DNA of 24,351 bases, from NCBI GenBank assembly GCA_964614855.1, contig CAZTMX010000021.1, positions 1 to 24,351 on the forward strand, read 5' to 3'. Origin of the DNA: CAWJHE01 sp964614855. Lineage in GTDB: Bacteria; Chloroflexota; Anaerolineae; Anaerolineales; UBA4823. The notes under the pieces are model-generated. The model made no database searches. It saw only the letters and a program-made list of their open reading frames with translations, and had not been told where the DNA came from. Position numbers and translations under genes: made by a program. Positions 1 through 7,886 of this stretch are shown here, in pieces. Each line of letters opens with the position of its first letter. Position 1 is the stretch's first letter.

Positions 1-407
1 AAGACCGCCAGCGTCTGCGACCTGTTGTGATGTTTGATTTACTCCTTAACAATGCTGACCGTAAGGGCAGCCACATCTTGTTGGATCCAGAACGGCATCT
101 GTGGTTGATTGACCACGGTCTTTGTTTTCATATTGAAGAGAAGCTGCGAACGGTGATCTGGGATTTTGTGGATGAACCCTTCCCTGTAGATTTGGTGGAA
201 GATGTCAGGCGGTTTGAACAGAATTTACAATTATTGCAGACAGAAAGCAGTGAAGGAAACCCGGTAGAAAATTTGCAGCTCCTGCGCAGCTATCTCTCCG
301 AGGCCGAGCTTGACATGTTAGCTCGGCGTGCTCGGGATCTTCTGGTCAGCGGGCGATTTCCAGCGCCCGATCCCGCACGCAGGCAATTCCCCTGGCCGCA
401 GCTGTAG
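1..407 (+). CDS. SCO1664-family kinase-fold protein, C-terminal fragment
   Basis: The gene is cut by the left edge. The frame is open from base 3, so the GTG at 27 and ATG at 30 are probably internal codons. About 134 residues remain. Near the start is a catalytic-loop-like stretch, NNADRKGSH, followed about 10 residues later by LWLIDHGLCF, and then KLRTVIWDF. This N-N-A-D-R-K / D-H-G pattern is what I know from the SCO1664 family (TIGR03843), proteins of actinobacteria and Chloroflexota distantly related to PI3/PI4-kinase-like folds. In that comparison the Asp of NADRK and the Asp of DHG would be the catalytic and metal-binding residues. The cellular substrate is not known to me. The C-terminus is Arg/Pro-rich and ends PWPQL. 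It is followed by a 78-base gap to the next gene and no clear terminator. Family assignment is fairly sure; biochemical role is not. Confidence 0.75.
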   Translation, partial: DRQRLRPVVMFDLLLNNADRKGSHILLDPERHLWLIDHGLCFHIEEKLRTVIWDFVDEPFPVDLVEDVRRFEQNLQLLQTESSEGNPVENLQLLRSYLSEAELDMLARRARDLLVSGRFPAPDPARRQFPWPQL

Positions 408-485
408 CGCTTGCGGGTAATAGTGGTTGAAATACCTGGTTGTCAGACACGATGACTTCAATATCACAGTAGTTACGAGGTAAAG

Positions 486-1514
486 ATGGAATATAAAATA
501 GCATTTCTCGGTTTTGGTAATGTTGGTAAGGCGTTGGCGCAGTTGCTTCTGAGAAAGGAAGCGGATATCAAACAGCGCTATGAACTAACTTTCACGGTTG
601 TTGGTATTGCCACTGGCTCACACGGCAGCGCGATAAACCCTGCGGGGATATCGCTGCAGCAAGCGCTTGAAACGAAGGATTATGCTTCGCTTTCCGCTGT
701 CCCATTTTCAGGCGATACGCTGGATTTCATCCGCACCTGTGCCCGCACGGCAGCGGCGGATGTTCTGTTTGAAAATTCACCGGTGAATTATGAAACCGGG
801 CAGCCTGCGGTCAATCACCTGCGCCTGGCGCTGGAGATGGGTATGCATGCGGTCACAGCCAACAAAGGCCCGGTGGTGCACGCTCATGCTGAACTGACCG
901 AGCTGGCGCGACAAAAGGGACGAAAATTCTTCTTCGAATCGACCGTTATGGACGGAGCGCCGATCTTTTCCCTTTACCGCGAGACACTCCCGGCAGCGAA
1001 CTTGCTGTCCTTGCGTGGTGTGCTCAATTCGACAACCAACATGATGCTCACCCTTATGGAAAATGGCGATAGCTTTGACCAGGCAGTGGCTCACTGCCAG
1101 AAAATCGGCATTGCAGAGACGGATCCCAGCGGTGATATCGACGGGTGGGATGCCTCGGTTAAGGTGGCTGCCCTGGCGACCGTAATGATGGGCATTCCCT
1201 TGAAGCCAGCTGAGGTGGAGCGGCAAGGGATCCGGGGGATCACATCACAAATGATTGCTGATGCCAAAGCACAGGGGAAACGTTATAAACTGGTATGCAC
1301 TGCGACACGCACGCCAGACGGGGTGCGCGCCAAAGTGGCGCCGGAGCTGGTTGGCGTGGATTCGCCCATGTACGGCGTGGAGGGTACCACCAGCATAGTG
1401 CAGTTCGAAACGGATGTCCTGGGGTTGCTCTCCCTGGTGGAGGCGGATCCAGGTCCGCACACCACAGCCTATGGTTTGCTGGCTGATTTTTTGAACGCGG
1501 TACGCCAGCACTAG
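486..1514 (+). CDS. hom: Homoserine dehydrogenase, compact form without ACT domain
   Basis: The 342-residue protein should catalyse NAD(P)-dependent reduction of aspartate semialdehyde to homoserine in the threonine/methionine branch of the aspartate pathway, in the cytoplasm. The N-terminal Rossmann motif GFGNVG lies at residues 9-14. The family signature ANKGPV is at about 125-130, and the substrate/catalytic region includes GVLNSTTNMML and AETDPSGDIDGWDASVK, whose Asp and Lys residues are typical. Many bacterial homologues are about 430 residues with a C-terminal ACT domain; this one stops after the catalytic domain, so threonine feedback through ACT is not expected. GAGGT at 477-481 supports the ATG at 486. 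No other aspartate-pathway gene is adjacent, so it appears monocistronic. A hairpin at 1524-1546 follows the stop. Confidence 0.93.
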   Translation: MEYKIAFLGFGNVGKALAQLLLRKEADIKQRYELTFTVVGIATGSHGSAINPAGISLQQALETKDYASLSAVPFSGDTLDFIRTCARTAAADVLFENSPVNYETGQPAVNHLRLALEMGMHAVTANKGPVVHAHAELTELARQKGRKFFFESTVMDGAPIFSLYRETLPAANLLSLRGVLNSTTNMMLTLMENGDSFDQAVAHCQKIGIAETDPSGDIDGWDASVKVAALATVMMGIPLKPAEVERQGIRGITSQMIADAKAQGKRYKLVCTATRTPDGVRAKVAPELVGVDSPMYGVEGTTSIVQFETDVLGLLSLVEADPGPHTTAYGLLADFLNAVRQH

Positions 1515-1517
1515 TTG

Positions 1518-1550
1518 AAAAAACTCCTCCGCCATTGGCGGAGGAGCTTT
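1518..1550 (-). terminator. Bidirectional intrinsic terminator, stronger on minus strand
   Basis: A perfect 10-bp stem, CTCCTCCGCC (1524-1533) with GGCGGAGGAG (1537-1546), encloses a 3-base loop. Six A residues at 1518-1523 precede it on the plus strand, giving a U6 tract for transcripts moving leftwards from the S1-like gene. On the plus strand only CTTTATAA follows, so it ends hom transcripts less typically. It sits in the 77-base gap between two converging genes, as a shared terminator should. Confidence 0.88.
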
Positions 1551-1591
1551 ATAATAAGCGAAAAGTTGCAGACGATTTCTGGTCTTATCTC

Positions 1592-2725
1592 TTAATCATC
1601 CAGGCTGTCCATCGACCACGCCATCTGCTTCTCCAGCGGCACCTGGCGCATGCTGAGTGCCATGCGTCTGCGTTCGGGATGAATTTCCAGCACCTTTACC
1701 AGCACGCGGTCGCCTGTCTTGACCGCGTCCTTGGGGTTTTGCACGGCAGAATAACCAATCTGGCTGGCGTGGATCAGTCCTTCCACCCCTTCGGGCAAGC
1801 GGGCAAAGCTGCCAAATTCCACGTTGCGAGTAATAACCACTTCCACATAATCACCGGGTTTGTATACTTCACCGATGTTCTCCCAGGGGCTGGGCAGCAC
1901 GGACTTGCGGCTCAGGCTCACTCGCTGCTGGTCCATGTCGATTTCAAGCACTTTTACCTTGATTTCATCGCCAATTTTTAGCAATTCTGACGGGTGTTTG
2001 ACCTTTTTCCAGTCCAATTGGGAGATATGCACCAACCCATCAATGCCGTCCAGGTTGACAAATGCACCAAAATCGACCAGGCTGGCGACCTTTCCGGTCA
2101 GAACCTGTCCTTTTTGCAGGGCTTCCAGTCTTTTCTTGCGCCTTTCAGCCTGGGCTTCCAACGCCGAAAAGATCAGTCGGTTCCGGTCGGGTGATACTTC
2201 AATCACCTTCAGTTCTTTGTTTTTCCCAACCATTTCCTTTTTTACATTCTCTGCGTAATGAGGGTTGTTGGCCTGGCGTAACTCGGGAACCTGAGAAAAC
2301 GGCAGAAAACCGCGTAAGTTCATAAATTGGACAATCATCCCGCCGCGATTGTGCCCAATAATCGGCAGATCAACAATTTCACCGTTTTGCTTTAGCTTTT
2401 CGGCTTCCAACCAATCGTGATATTCCAACCCCTTGCTCAGAGAAACCTGTAAATCCTGGTCTCCAGTGGGTAAGTTGGTGACATAAGCTACCACCTTATC
2501 TCCTGCATGCAGATTTGCCAGCACATCTTTGTCCATTAATGCCAGGTCTCGGGAGGGGACGAGCGCATCTCTCTTAACGCCGATATCGACCAGGGCGCCG
2601 TCGTCGTCAAGACGAATCAAGATACCCTGGATCACCTGCCCGACTTCAGGCATCTGGTACTCGTAGCTGGAGATAAGCTCTTCGAACGATTTTTGTTCTT
2701 GCGGTTGGTTGGTTTGATCTGTCAT
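1592..2725 (-). CDS. rpsA: 30S ribosomal protein S1-like, four S1 domains
   Basis: A 377-residue cytoplasmic RNA-binding protein. Four S1 (OB-fold) repeats can be seen at about residues 27-95, 113-185, 200-272 and 288-365. Repeats 3 and 4 are the most canonical: GKVASLVDFGAFVNLDGIDG with LVHISQL, and a later GSFARLPEGVEGLIHASQIG. E. coli S1 has six repeats and about 557 residues; shorter four-repeat forms are common outside proteobacteria. The role is probably mRNA binding on the 30S subunit, though short S1 homologues can act in other RNA transactions. It starts with ATG 12 bases after the thiolase stop, with an AGGTAAG Shine-Dalgarno-like stretch, so the two are probably cotranscribed. The hairpin at 1524-1546 ends the unit. 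Confidence 0.88.
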   Translation of the reverse strand: MTDQTNQPQEQKSFEELISSYEYQMPEVGQVIQGILIRLDDDGALVDIGVKRDALVPSRDLALMDKDVLANLHAGDKVVAYVTNLPTGDQDLQVSLSKGLEYHDWLEAEKLKQNGEIVDLPIIGHNRGGMIVQFMNLRGFLPFSQVPELRQANNPHYAENVKKEMVGKNKELKVIEVSPDRNRLIFSALEAQAERRKKRLEALQKGQVLTGKVASLVDFGAFVNLDGIDGLVHISQLDWKKVKHPSELLKIGDEIKVKVLEIDMDQQRVSLSRKSVLPSPWENIGEVYKPGDYVEVVITRNVEFGSFARLPEGVEGLIHASQIGYSAVQNPKDAVKTGDRVLVKVLEIHPERRRMALSMRQVPLEKQMAWSMDSLDD

Positions 2726-2737
2726 TTTACTTACCTG

Positions 2738-3973
2738 TTATTTGGTTTCTGGATCGTCGATCCATTCGATGATCGTCGCTTCGCCCTGTCCGACTCCCAC
2801 ACACAAGGTAGCCAGACCGAAGAAGGGACGTGGTTGTGAGGGAGCGCGCCGGCGCATTTCGTGCAGCAGTGTGGTCATAATGCGTGCACCAGAGCAACCC
2901 AGGGGATGCCCCAGGGCGATCGCTCCACCATTGACATTGGTAATATCTTGGTTCATGCCAAGCTCCTGGATAACTGCCAGAGATTGGATGGCAAAGGCTT
3001 CGTTGAGCTCGATCAACCCAATTTGATCCAGAGTTAGTCCTGCCCGCTGCAGGGCTTTGCGTGTCGCATGGATAGGTCCCAGCCCCATCACCCGGGGCGG
3101 TACACCTGCCGCAGCCGAGGAGACGATGCGCGCCATAGGCTTGAGATCCAAATCGCGGGCTGCCTCGCGGCTGGTGATCAGCAGGGCGGCAGCGCCGTCA
3201 TTTAAGCCTGATGAATTTCCTGCGGTGACGCTGCCGTTCTTATGGAACGCCGGGCGCAGCCTGGCCAGGCTTTCCATGCTGGTGTCTCTCCTTGGGCGCT
3301 CGTCAGTATCCACAAGAATAGGATCGCCTTTTCGCTGCGGGATGGACACCGGGATAATTTCTTCTTTAAATTTGCCGCTGTCAATCGCTGCGACGGCTCG
3401 CTGGTGGCTGGTTACGGCAAACTGATCTTGGATTTCTCTTGATAGATGAGGATACATATCCGCGATATTCTCGGCAGTCTCCCCCATGGCTTCCGTGCCG
3501 TGCAGTTCTTGCATGCGCGGGTTGGGGTATCGCCAACCCAGCGCTGTATCATAAGCAGTCAGGTTACCGAATGGATAACCGCTCTCGGCTTTTGGCAGAG
3601 AGTAGGGGGCGCGGCTCATGCTTTCCACCCCACCAGCTATGTAAACATCGCCTTCGCCAGCGCGGATGGCCCTGGCAACCTGGTTAATGGCGTTTAGCCC
3701 AGATGCGCACAGGCGGTTGATTGTAACCGCCGGGATTTCGACCGGGAAACCTGCCAACAGGTTGGCCATGCGGGCGATATTGCGATTGTCGTCGCCGGCT
3801 TGGTTGGCACAACCCAGGTAGACCTCTTCGATGAGTGTGGGATCGACGCCGGTGCGTTGGATGACGGCTCGCAGTGTAAGCGCAGCCAGGTCATCCGGGC
3901 GAACAGACGCAAGCCTTCCGCCCAGCGCCCCAATCGGCGTGCGCACAGCATCGATAATGACAGCTTCAGGCAT
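2738..3973 (-). CDS. Thiolase, acetyl-CoA acetyltransferase type
   Basis: A 411-residue thiolase that either condenses two acetyl-CoA or cleaves 3-ketoacyl-CoA. Length is normal for the family. The nucleophile is Cys89 in INRLCASGLNAI, with GGVESMSRAPY shortly after. The remaining active-site residues are NEAFA, His356 in GGAIALGHPLGCSGARI and Cys391 in LCVGVGQG. The last motif is normally C-I/V-G-G-G-Q-G, so a Val replaces one Gly here. A strong Shine-Dalgarno (GAGGAGAAG) precedes the ATG at 3973. Sequence alone does not separate biosynthetic from beta-oxidation or oxoadipyl-CoA thiolases, and no fatty-acid or polyhydroxyalkanoate gene is nearby. It is the first gene of a two-gene unit with the S1-like protein. 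Confidence 0.92.
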   Translation of the reverse strand: MPEAVIIDAVRTPIGALGGRLASVRPDDLAALTLRAVIQRTGVDPTLIEEVYLGCANQAGDDNRNIARMANLLAGFPVEIPAVTINRLCASGLNAINQVARAIRAGEGDVYIAGGVESMSRAPYSLPKAESGYPFGNLTAYDTALGWRYPNPRMQELHGTEAMGETAENIADMYPHLSREIQDQFAVTSHQRAVAAIDSGKFKEEIIPVSIPQRKGDPILVDTDERPRRDTSMESLARLRPAFHKNGSVTAGNSSGLNDGAAALLITSREAARDLDLKPMARIVSSAAAGVPPRVMGLGPIHATRKALQRAGLTLDQIGLIELNEAFAIQSLAVIQELGMNQDITNVNGGAIALGHPLGCSGARIMTTLLHEMRRRAPSQPRPFFGLATLCVGVGQGEATIIEWIDDPETK

Positions 3974-4076
3974 TCTCTTCTCCTCAAAAACCTGCGTACA
4001 AAATCCTGCTTATTCTACCACTGCATCCCGGATATTTCCCTGGCTGTTTGCAAAGATCATCCTTTCGGAAAGACTT

Positions 4077-6158
4077 TCAGGCGATCCAGGGCCAAAGCAT
4101 TTGCCAGCGAAATAGGATCACAAGAACAAGGATCGCACTGCCCAGCGCCAGGAGATAGATGATTTTTTTGCCTATGCTCACCCCGGAGAGCTTTATCGTT
4201 TTTGGTATTGTGAAAGTGTATAACACAGTAAATATGAAAAACAGGTTAGGGATGAGCAGCAGGAACCTGGCACCTCCGGGAAGACCGTAGAACAAGCGGT
4301 TGTCATTTCCAATCACCATGAATACCAGGACCGCCACCAGGCTGGCAAAAAAAAGATTGATGGTGATGCTCATCAACCACAGCAGCCAGGGAGTGTACTG
4401 CTGGTTTTTCGTTGGCGAGGGGGTGTTTGCGTACGAACCCAGGGGGGATGTCTCCCACCCCATTTTTCTTTGGCGGTTCATACCCCACAACCATTCAAGT
4501 GGAACAATGAAGATGAATAGGAAGAAAAAAGCTACGGCAGAAAGCAATAAAATGAATTCGAGCGGGCGGTTGTTTTGCAGGTTAAGCAATTCGATCAGTG
4601 CGGGTACTTCAATTACTGTTTCGGGTGTGAAGAACTCGAAACCATCCAGCGGTTGGATACAGGAAGCATCCGGCGCTTGTCCGGGGTCATCCAGAAAAGA
4701 TTGGATGATGCTGTCCTGGCAGGGTCCATTTAACGCAGCACTGTGCCCACCGGTTGGGAACTCGAAGACAAAGCTGTTTGCCAGGTATTCGGCAGCCTGG
4801 CGGCCAAATTCCGGGGGAGTGATGGGGTCAAACCCGCCTGACAGCACCAGAACGGGGGTATCACTGGTCACCGGGTCATCCATAGGGGCGCCCAGTTCAT
4901 CCACCTGCCACAAATCGCACACCTTTTGAAACTGCAGCGGCCCGTCTTTTTCAGCCTGTGCCATTTGTTCAGAAATCCCGCTCAGATCCATCTGTGATGG
5001 GTCAAAGTCTGCGTCTTCGGCGCACAATACCGAGTAATACATGCCGTAACTCGTGCTGCGATCGAAAACGAGCAGGGCGTAGATGCGGTTAAAGAGATCG
5101 AACTTACCTTGCCGGGCATCATCAATCATATGCGGCAAGGCGGGGATGATATCGCCGATATACAGAAACTGGAAGATGCCGCTCAACAGGGTGTCGCCGT
5201 CAACCACCATATCGTAGGTTTCACCGCTGTCAGGATCGGTGATAGGGGCGCGCTGCGGGTTCTGGTTCAATTCATCGATCAGGGTATAGAAGGTTTGCTC
5301 CAAATCAGGATAAGCGCTGCTACAGGCCTCATCTTCCCGGCAGGCAGCGAAAAGCCTGTCCAGGGCGCGTTGACCGGTCTGCGGGGCGGTTAGGATAAAA
5401 TTGGTTTGGGGTGGAACAACCGCGTCCAGGATCAGGCTGCGCAAACCTTGCGGGTAAAAGCGCAGCGTGTGTTGAGCCAGCAGGCTGCCGTAAGATACTC
5501 CGTATAGATTGATTTGATCATACCCTAGCGCCTGGCGCAGCGCCTGGATATCCGCTGCATTTTGCACACTGTTATAAGCGCTTAAGTCGATCCCTTGTGC
5601 TGCCAACCGCTGCCGGCACCTGGAGGCAGCATCCAGGTCTAAGCGCTGGATTTCCTCATCGGAAAGGTCCAATTCGATGGTGTCCAGCACAAGCTGGATG
5701 AATTCGCTGCAGACCAGGGATGGCTGTGTATGCAGGGTGCCGCGCTGATCAAAAAGGACTACGTCGCGGTTGTCTGTAAACATCTTGCCGGCGAGAAAGA
5801 CCTCGGCATAGGTATCAATGGTGGATCCCCCGGGGCCTCCCTGGGCAATCACAAGCGGATCCGGATGGTTGTTTGAACCGCTGCCCTGAAAGATCATCAC
5901 AGATAGTTGAATCTGCGGACCGGTGGGGTTTTCATGACGTTCCGGTACGGTCAGGGTGCCGCAAGATATTTGGTCATTGAGCGCTTCTGGGATTGCCACT
6001 GCGCATTTGCCCGGGGTGAAAACCCCAGGTTGGGGGGTGGGAATGTCTTCGCTGTCGTAGGATGCAATAGCAGTGCTTGCTGGTGAAGCAAATAGAAACA
6101 ACAGAATGAAGGAAATCCATAAAGGGCTGCTTATTTTTCGAAATGTCATCATTTTCAA
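4077..6158 (-). CDS. Secreted S33/TAP-like alpha/beta hydrolase with C-terminal membrane domain
   Basis: The 693-residue protein has an N-terminal signal peptide (hydrophobic about residues 12-30, cleavage perhaps after STAIA). The oxyanion-hole motif QGGPGGS is at 106-112 and FDQRG follows at about 136-140. The nucleophile Ser222 sits in GVSYGS. A C-terminal Asp lies in SGGFDPITPP and a His in GGHSAALNGPC, which completes a Ser-Asp-His triad. The family is proline iminopeptidase / tripeptidyl-aminopeptidase-like (peptidase S33 with TAP C-terminal region), so it probably trims peptides outside the membrane. After the catalytic part come four hydrophobic segments at about 533-556, 595-620, 633-655 and 668-687, an unusual anchor. 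The start is uncertain: a TTG at 6158 sits 7 bases after an AAAGGA-type site, while ATGs lie at 6152 and 6149. Confidence 0.85.
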   Translation of the reverse strand: MKMMTFRKISSPLWISFILLFLFASPASTAIASYDSEDIPTPQPGVFTPGKCAVAIPEALNDQISCGTLTVPERHENPTGPQIQLSVMIFQGSGSNNHPDPLVIAQGGPGGSTIDTYAEVFLAGKMFTDNRDVVLFDQRGTLHTQPSLVCSEFIQLVLDTIELDLSDEEIQRLDLDAASRCRQRLAAQGIDLSAYNSVQNAADIQALRQALGYDQINLYGVSYGSLLAQHTLRFYPQGLRSLILDAVVPPQTNFILTAPQTGQRALDRLFAACREDEACSSAYPDLEQTFYTLIDELNQNPQRAPITDPDSGETYDMVVDGDTLLSGIFQFLYIGDIIPALPHMIDDARQGKFDLFNRIYALLVFDRSTSYGMYYSVLCAEDADFDPSQMDLSGISEQMAQAEKDGPLQFQKVCDLWQVDELGAPMDDPVTSDTPVLVLSGGFDPITPPEFGRQAAEYLANSFVFEFPTGGHSAALNGPCQDSIIQSFLDDPGQAPDASCIQPLDGFEFFTPETVIEVPALIELLNLQNNRPLEFILLLSAVAFFFLFIFIVPLEWLWGMNRQRKMGWETSPLGSYANTPSPTKNQQYTPWLLWLMSITINLFFASLVAVLVFMVIGNDNRLFYGLPGGARFLLLIPNLFFIFTVLYTFTIPKTIKLSGVSIGKKIIYLLALGSAILVLVILFRWQMLWPWIA

Positions 6159-6183
6159 TGGTGTATCCTTTGTTTGTGGCTGT

Positions 6184-6189
6184 ATTATA
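6184..6189 (-). promoter_or_regulatory. Possible -10 box for the hydrolase gene
   Basis: Read leftwards, this is a perfect TATAAT about 26 bases upstream of the TTG/ATG start region of the secreted hydrolase. No convincing -35 hexamer lies 16-18 bases further upstream, so the call rests on the -10 and its position in a divergent gap. Confidence 0.4.
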
Positions 6190-6204
6190 GCTTGAAAACA
6201 CGGT

Positions 6205-6233
6205 TTGATTTTCTCTGGATAGGATGATAAGAT
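6205..6233 (+). promoter_or_regulatory. Probable promoter for the CDF exporter gene
   Basis: TTGATT (6205-6210) and TAAGAT (6228-6233) are separated by 17 bases and lie about 50 bases upstream of the ATG at 6283. This divergent region of 124 bases serves two genes. I see no clear metal-regulator operator in it. Confidence 0.4.
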
Positions 6234-6282
6234 AATAAATCACTGCTAAACAGGACAAAATTTACACAGCACACGGATAATT

Positions 6283-7224
6283 ATGCCTTCGCACGATATT
6301 AAGGAAATTGGTAGACGCTTTCTGCTCTCCATCGGCTTGAGCATGTTGATCTTGCTGGCTGAGGTGATCGGCGGCTTGTGGACAGGCAGCCTGGCTTTGC
6401 TTTCGGATGCGGCGCATGTCTTTATGGATGTCTTTGCGCTGGTACTGAGTTACCTGGCTTTGCGTTTATCTGCTTTGCCCGCCGACGACCGGCACACCTA
6501 CGGCTACCATCGCCTGGAAGTCCTGGCAGCTTTGATCAATGGTGTGACGCTGGGGGCGATCGCGATTGAAATCTTCACCGAGTCCTGGCGCCGCTGGCAA
6601 AACCCCGTGGCGGTAAAAAGCCTGGAAATGCTGGTGATTGCGGTAATTGGTCTGCTGGTCAACCTGGTTGTGGCCTATTTATTGGGCGGTCACGGGCATA
6701 CTCATACCCACGCACACAGTCATGGCGATGTAAGCAGCCAGGATTTGAATGTGCGCAGCGCATACTTACATGTGGTAGGGGATGCAGTTTCCTCGCTGGG
6801 CGTGATCCTGGCAGCTGCGCTGATCTGGTTTACAGGTTGGAACTGGATCGACCCGCTGATCAGTGTGCTTATCGGTGCGTTGATTGTGCTGAGCTCCTGG
6901 CGAGTGCTGCGGCAATCCTTCCACATCCTGATTGAAGGTGTGCCCGAGCACCTGTCCTTACAAGACATCGAAGCTAAGATGATAGGAGTAGCGGGTGTGG
7001 AGGATGTGCACGACTTGCATATCTGGAGCATCTGCTCTGGGCATATTGCCCTGAGTGCACACATCGTCTCCGGAGAACAGGATGCGGTTGAAAATGCACG
7101 TATCCTGGTGGAATTGAAAGAAGAATTGTTAAAATTTGATATTGGGCATACGACCATTCAATTTGAAAAGGAAAACTGCGGTCAGGGGCGTACCAGCTTG
7201 AGACAGCAGCAGAAACCACTTTAA
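6283..7224 (+). CDS. Cation diffusion facilitator (zinc-type) exporter
   Basis: A 313-residue inner-membrane protein that should exchange cytoplasmic Zn(II) or a similar divalent metal for protons (ZitB/CzcD-like). Six membrane segments are visible at about residues 15-35, 38-60, 80-100, 113-134, 162-182 and 185-205. The transport-site motifs are HxxxD with His45/Asp49 (SDAAHVFMD) and His163/Asp167 (LHVVGD), the pattern usual for zinc. A His-rich loop (HGHTHTHAHSHGD, about 137-149) joins segments 4 and 5. The cytoplasmic dimerisation domain follows and contains DVHDLHIW. Length is typical. The Shine-Dalgarno is weak. The next gene starts 46 bases downstream on the same strand. Confidence 0.93.
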   Translation: MPSHDIKEIGRRFLLSIGLSMLILLAEVIGGLWTGSLALLSDAAHVFMDVFALVLSYLALRLSALPADDRHTYGYHRLEVLAALINGVTLGAIAIEIFTESWRRWQNPVAVKSLEMLVIAVIGLLVNLVVAYLLGGHGHTHTHAHSHGDVSSQDLNVRSAYLHVVGDAVSSLGVILAAALIWFTGWNWIDPLISVLIGALIVLSSWRVLRQSFHILIEGVPEHLSLQDIEAKMIGVAGVEDVHDLHIWSICSGHIALSAHIVSGEQDAVENARILVELKEELLKFDIGHTTIQFEKENCGQGRTSLRQQQKPL

Positions 7225-7270
7225 GATCTACCTTTATGAAGATCGCGATGCGGTGGAGAGGGTTATGATT

Positions 7271-7870
7271 ATGAACAACAGGCGAAGGGTGATGACCGTT
7301 TTGGGGATATTTACTGGTGCAGCAGCAGCAATGCTCTTGCTGCAGCGTTGGAACCGGCGTTTTATGCTCAAGCAGGTGTGCAACCAAAAGGTGTGGGATG
7401 AAAACGGGCAGACCATGCCTGGGAAAAAAGTTGTGGTCGCCGTCGCTTTAGATGCGCCCATCGAGCGTGCCTGGCAGATGGTGCTCACCGGCGGGTTGCT
7501 GGATTACCTTGCCCGGCCCTGGCTCACTTTCAAATCCCAAACTGGCGTCTCTTTGCCGGATGTCTGGCAGCAAGGAGAGACAGTCACACTGAACCTGTTC
7601 TTGTTCAATTTCATCCCCCTGGGAACGCATACGATATTTATCGAACGGTTAGATGGTAAGACGTATTATATGGAAACGCGCGAGCATAACGCCCTGTTTG
7701 ATACCTGGGATCATACGATCCAGTTACAGGAAAGCTCAGACAACAAGGTGCTTTACAGCGATGAAATTGTCCTGCATGCCAGGCGTTGGAATCGGGCGCT
7801 CGCATGGCTTGTCGATGGTTTCTTCCAATACCGCCAGGTTCGCTTACAAGAACTGGTGCGGCGATTGTGA
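7271..7870 (+). CDS. N-terminally anchored SRPBCC/START-like protein
   Basis: A 199-residue protein with a hydrophobic N-terminus (about residues 8-22, rich in Ala and Leu) that could be a signal anchor. After it comes a fold pattern suggesting SRPBCC: VVVAVALDAPIERAWQMV, then a WQQGETVTLNLFLFNFIPLG strand pair, alternating strands, and a long C-terminal helix (FFQYRQVRLQELV). Such domains bind hydrophobic ligands; no ligand can be named. GGAGAGG at 7255-7261 is 9 bases before the ATG at 7271 and only 3 before the ATG at 7265, so 7271 is preferred; a GTG at 7253 is possible but poorly placed. It probably shares a transcript with the CDF gene. It converges on the next gene with only 16 bases between stops and no visible terminator. 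Confidence 0.65.
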   Translation: MNNRRRVMTVLGIFTGAAAAMLLLQRWNRRFMLKQVCNQKVWDENGQTMPGKKVVVAVALDAPIERAWQMVLTGGLLDYLARPWLTFKSQTGVSLPDVWQQGETVTLNLFLFNFIPLGTHTIFIERLDGKTYYMETREHNALFDTWDHTIQLQESSDNKVLYSDEIVLHARRWNRALAWLVDGFFQYRQVRLQELVRRL

Positions 7871-7886
7871 TCCGCGCGCCGCATGC

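Noticed and set aside
1535..1981. Plus-strand open frame opposite the S1-like gene
   Set aside because: The opposite strand encodes clear S1 repeats, and the frame begins just after a terminator hairpin without a promoter.
4063..4076. Hairpin after the hydrolase gene (CTTTC/GAAAG)
   Set aside because: The loop would be a single base, so the stem cannot fold; not a terminator.
4300..4929. Plus-strand open frame of 209 codons
   Set aside because: It is antisense to the hydrolase C-terminal domain, with no domain or initiation signal.
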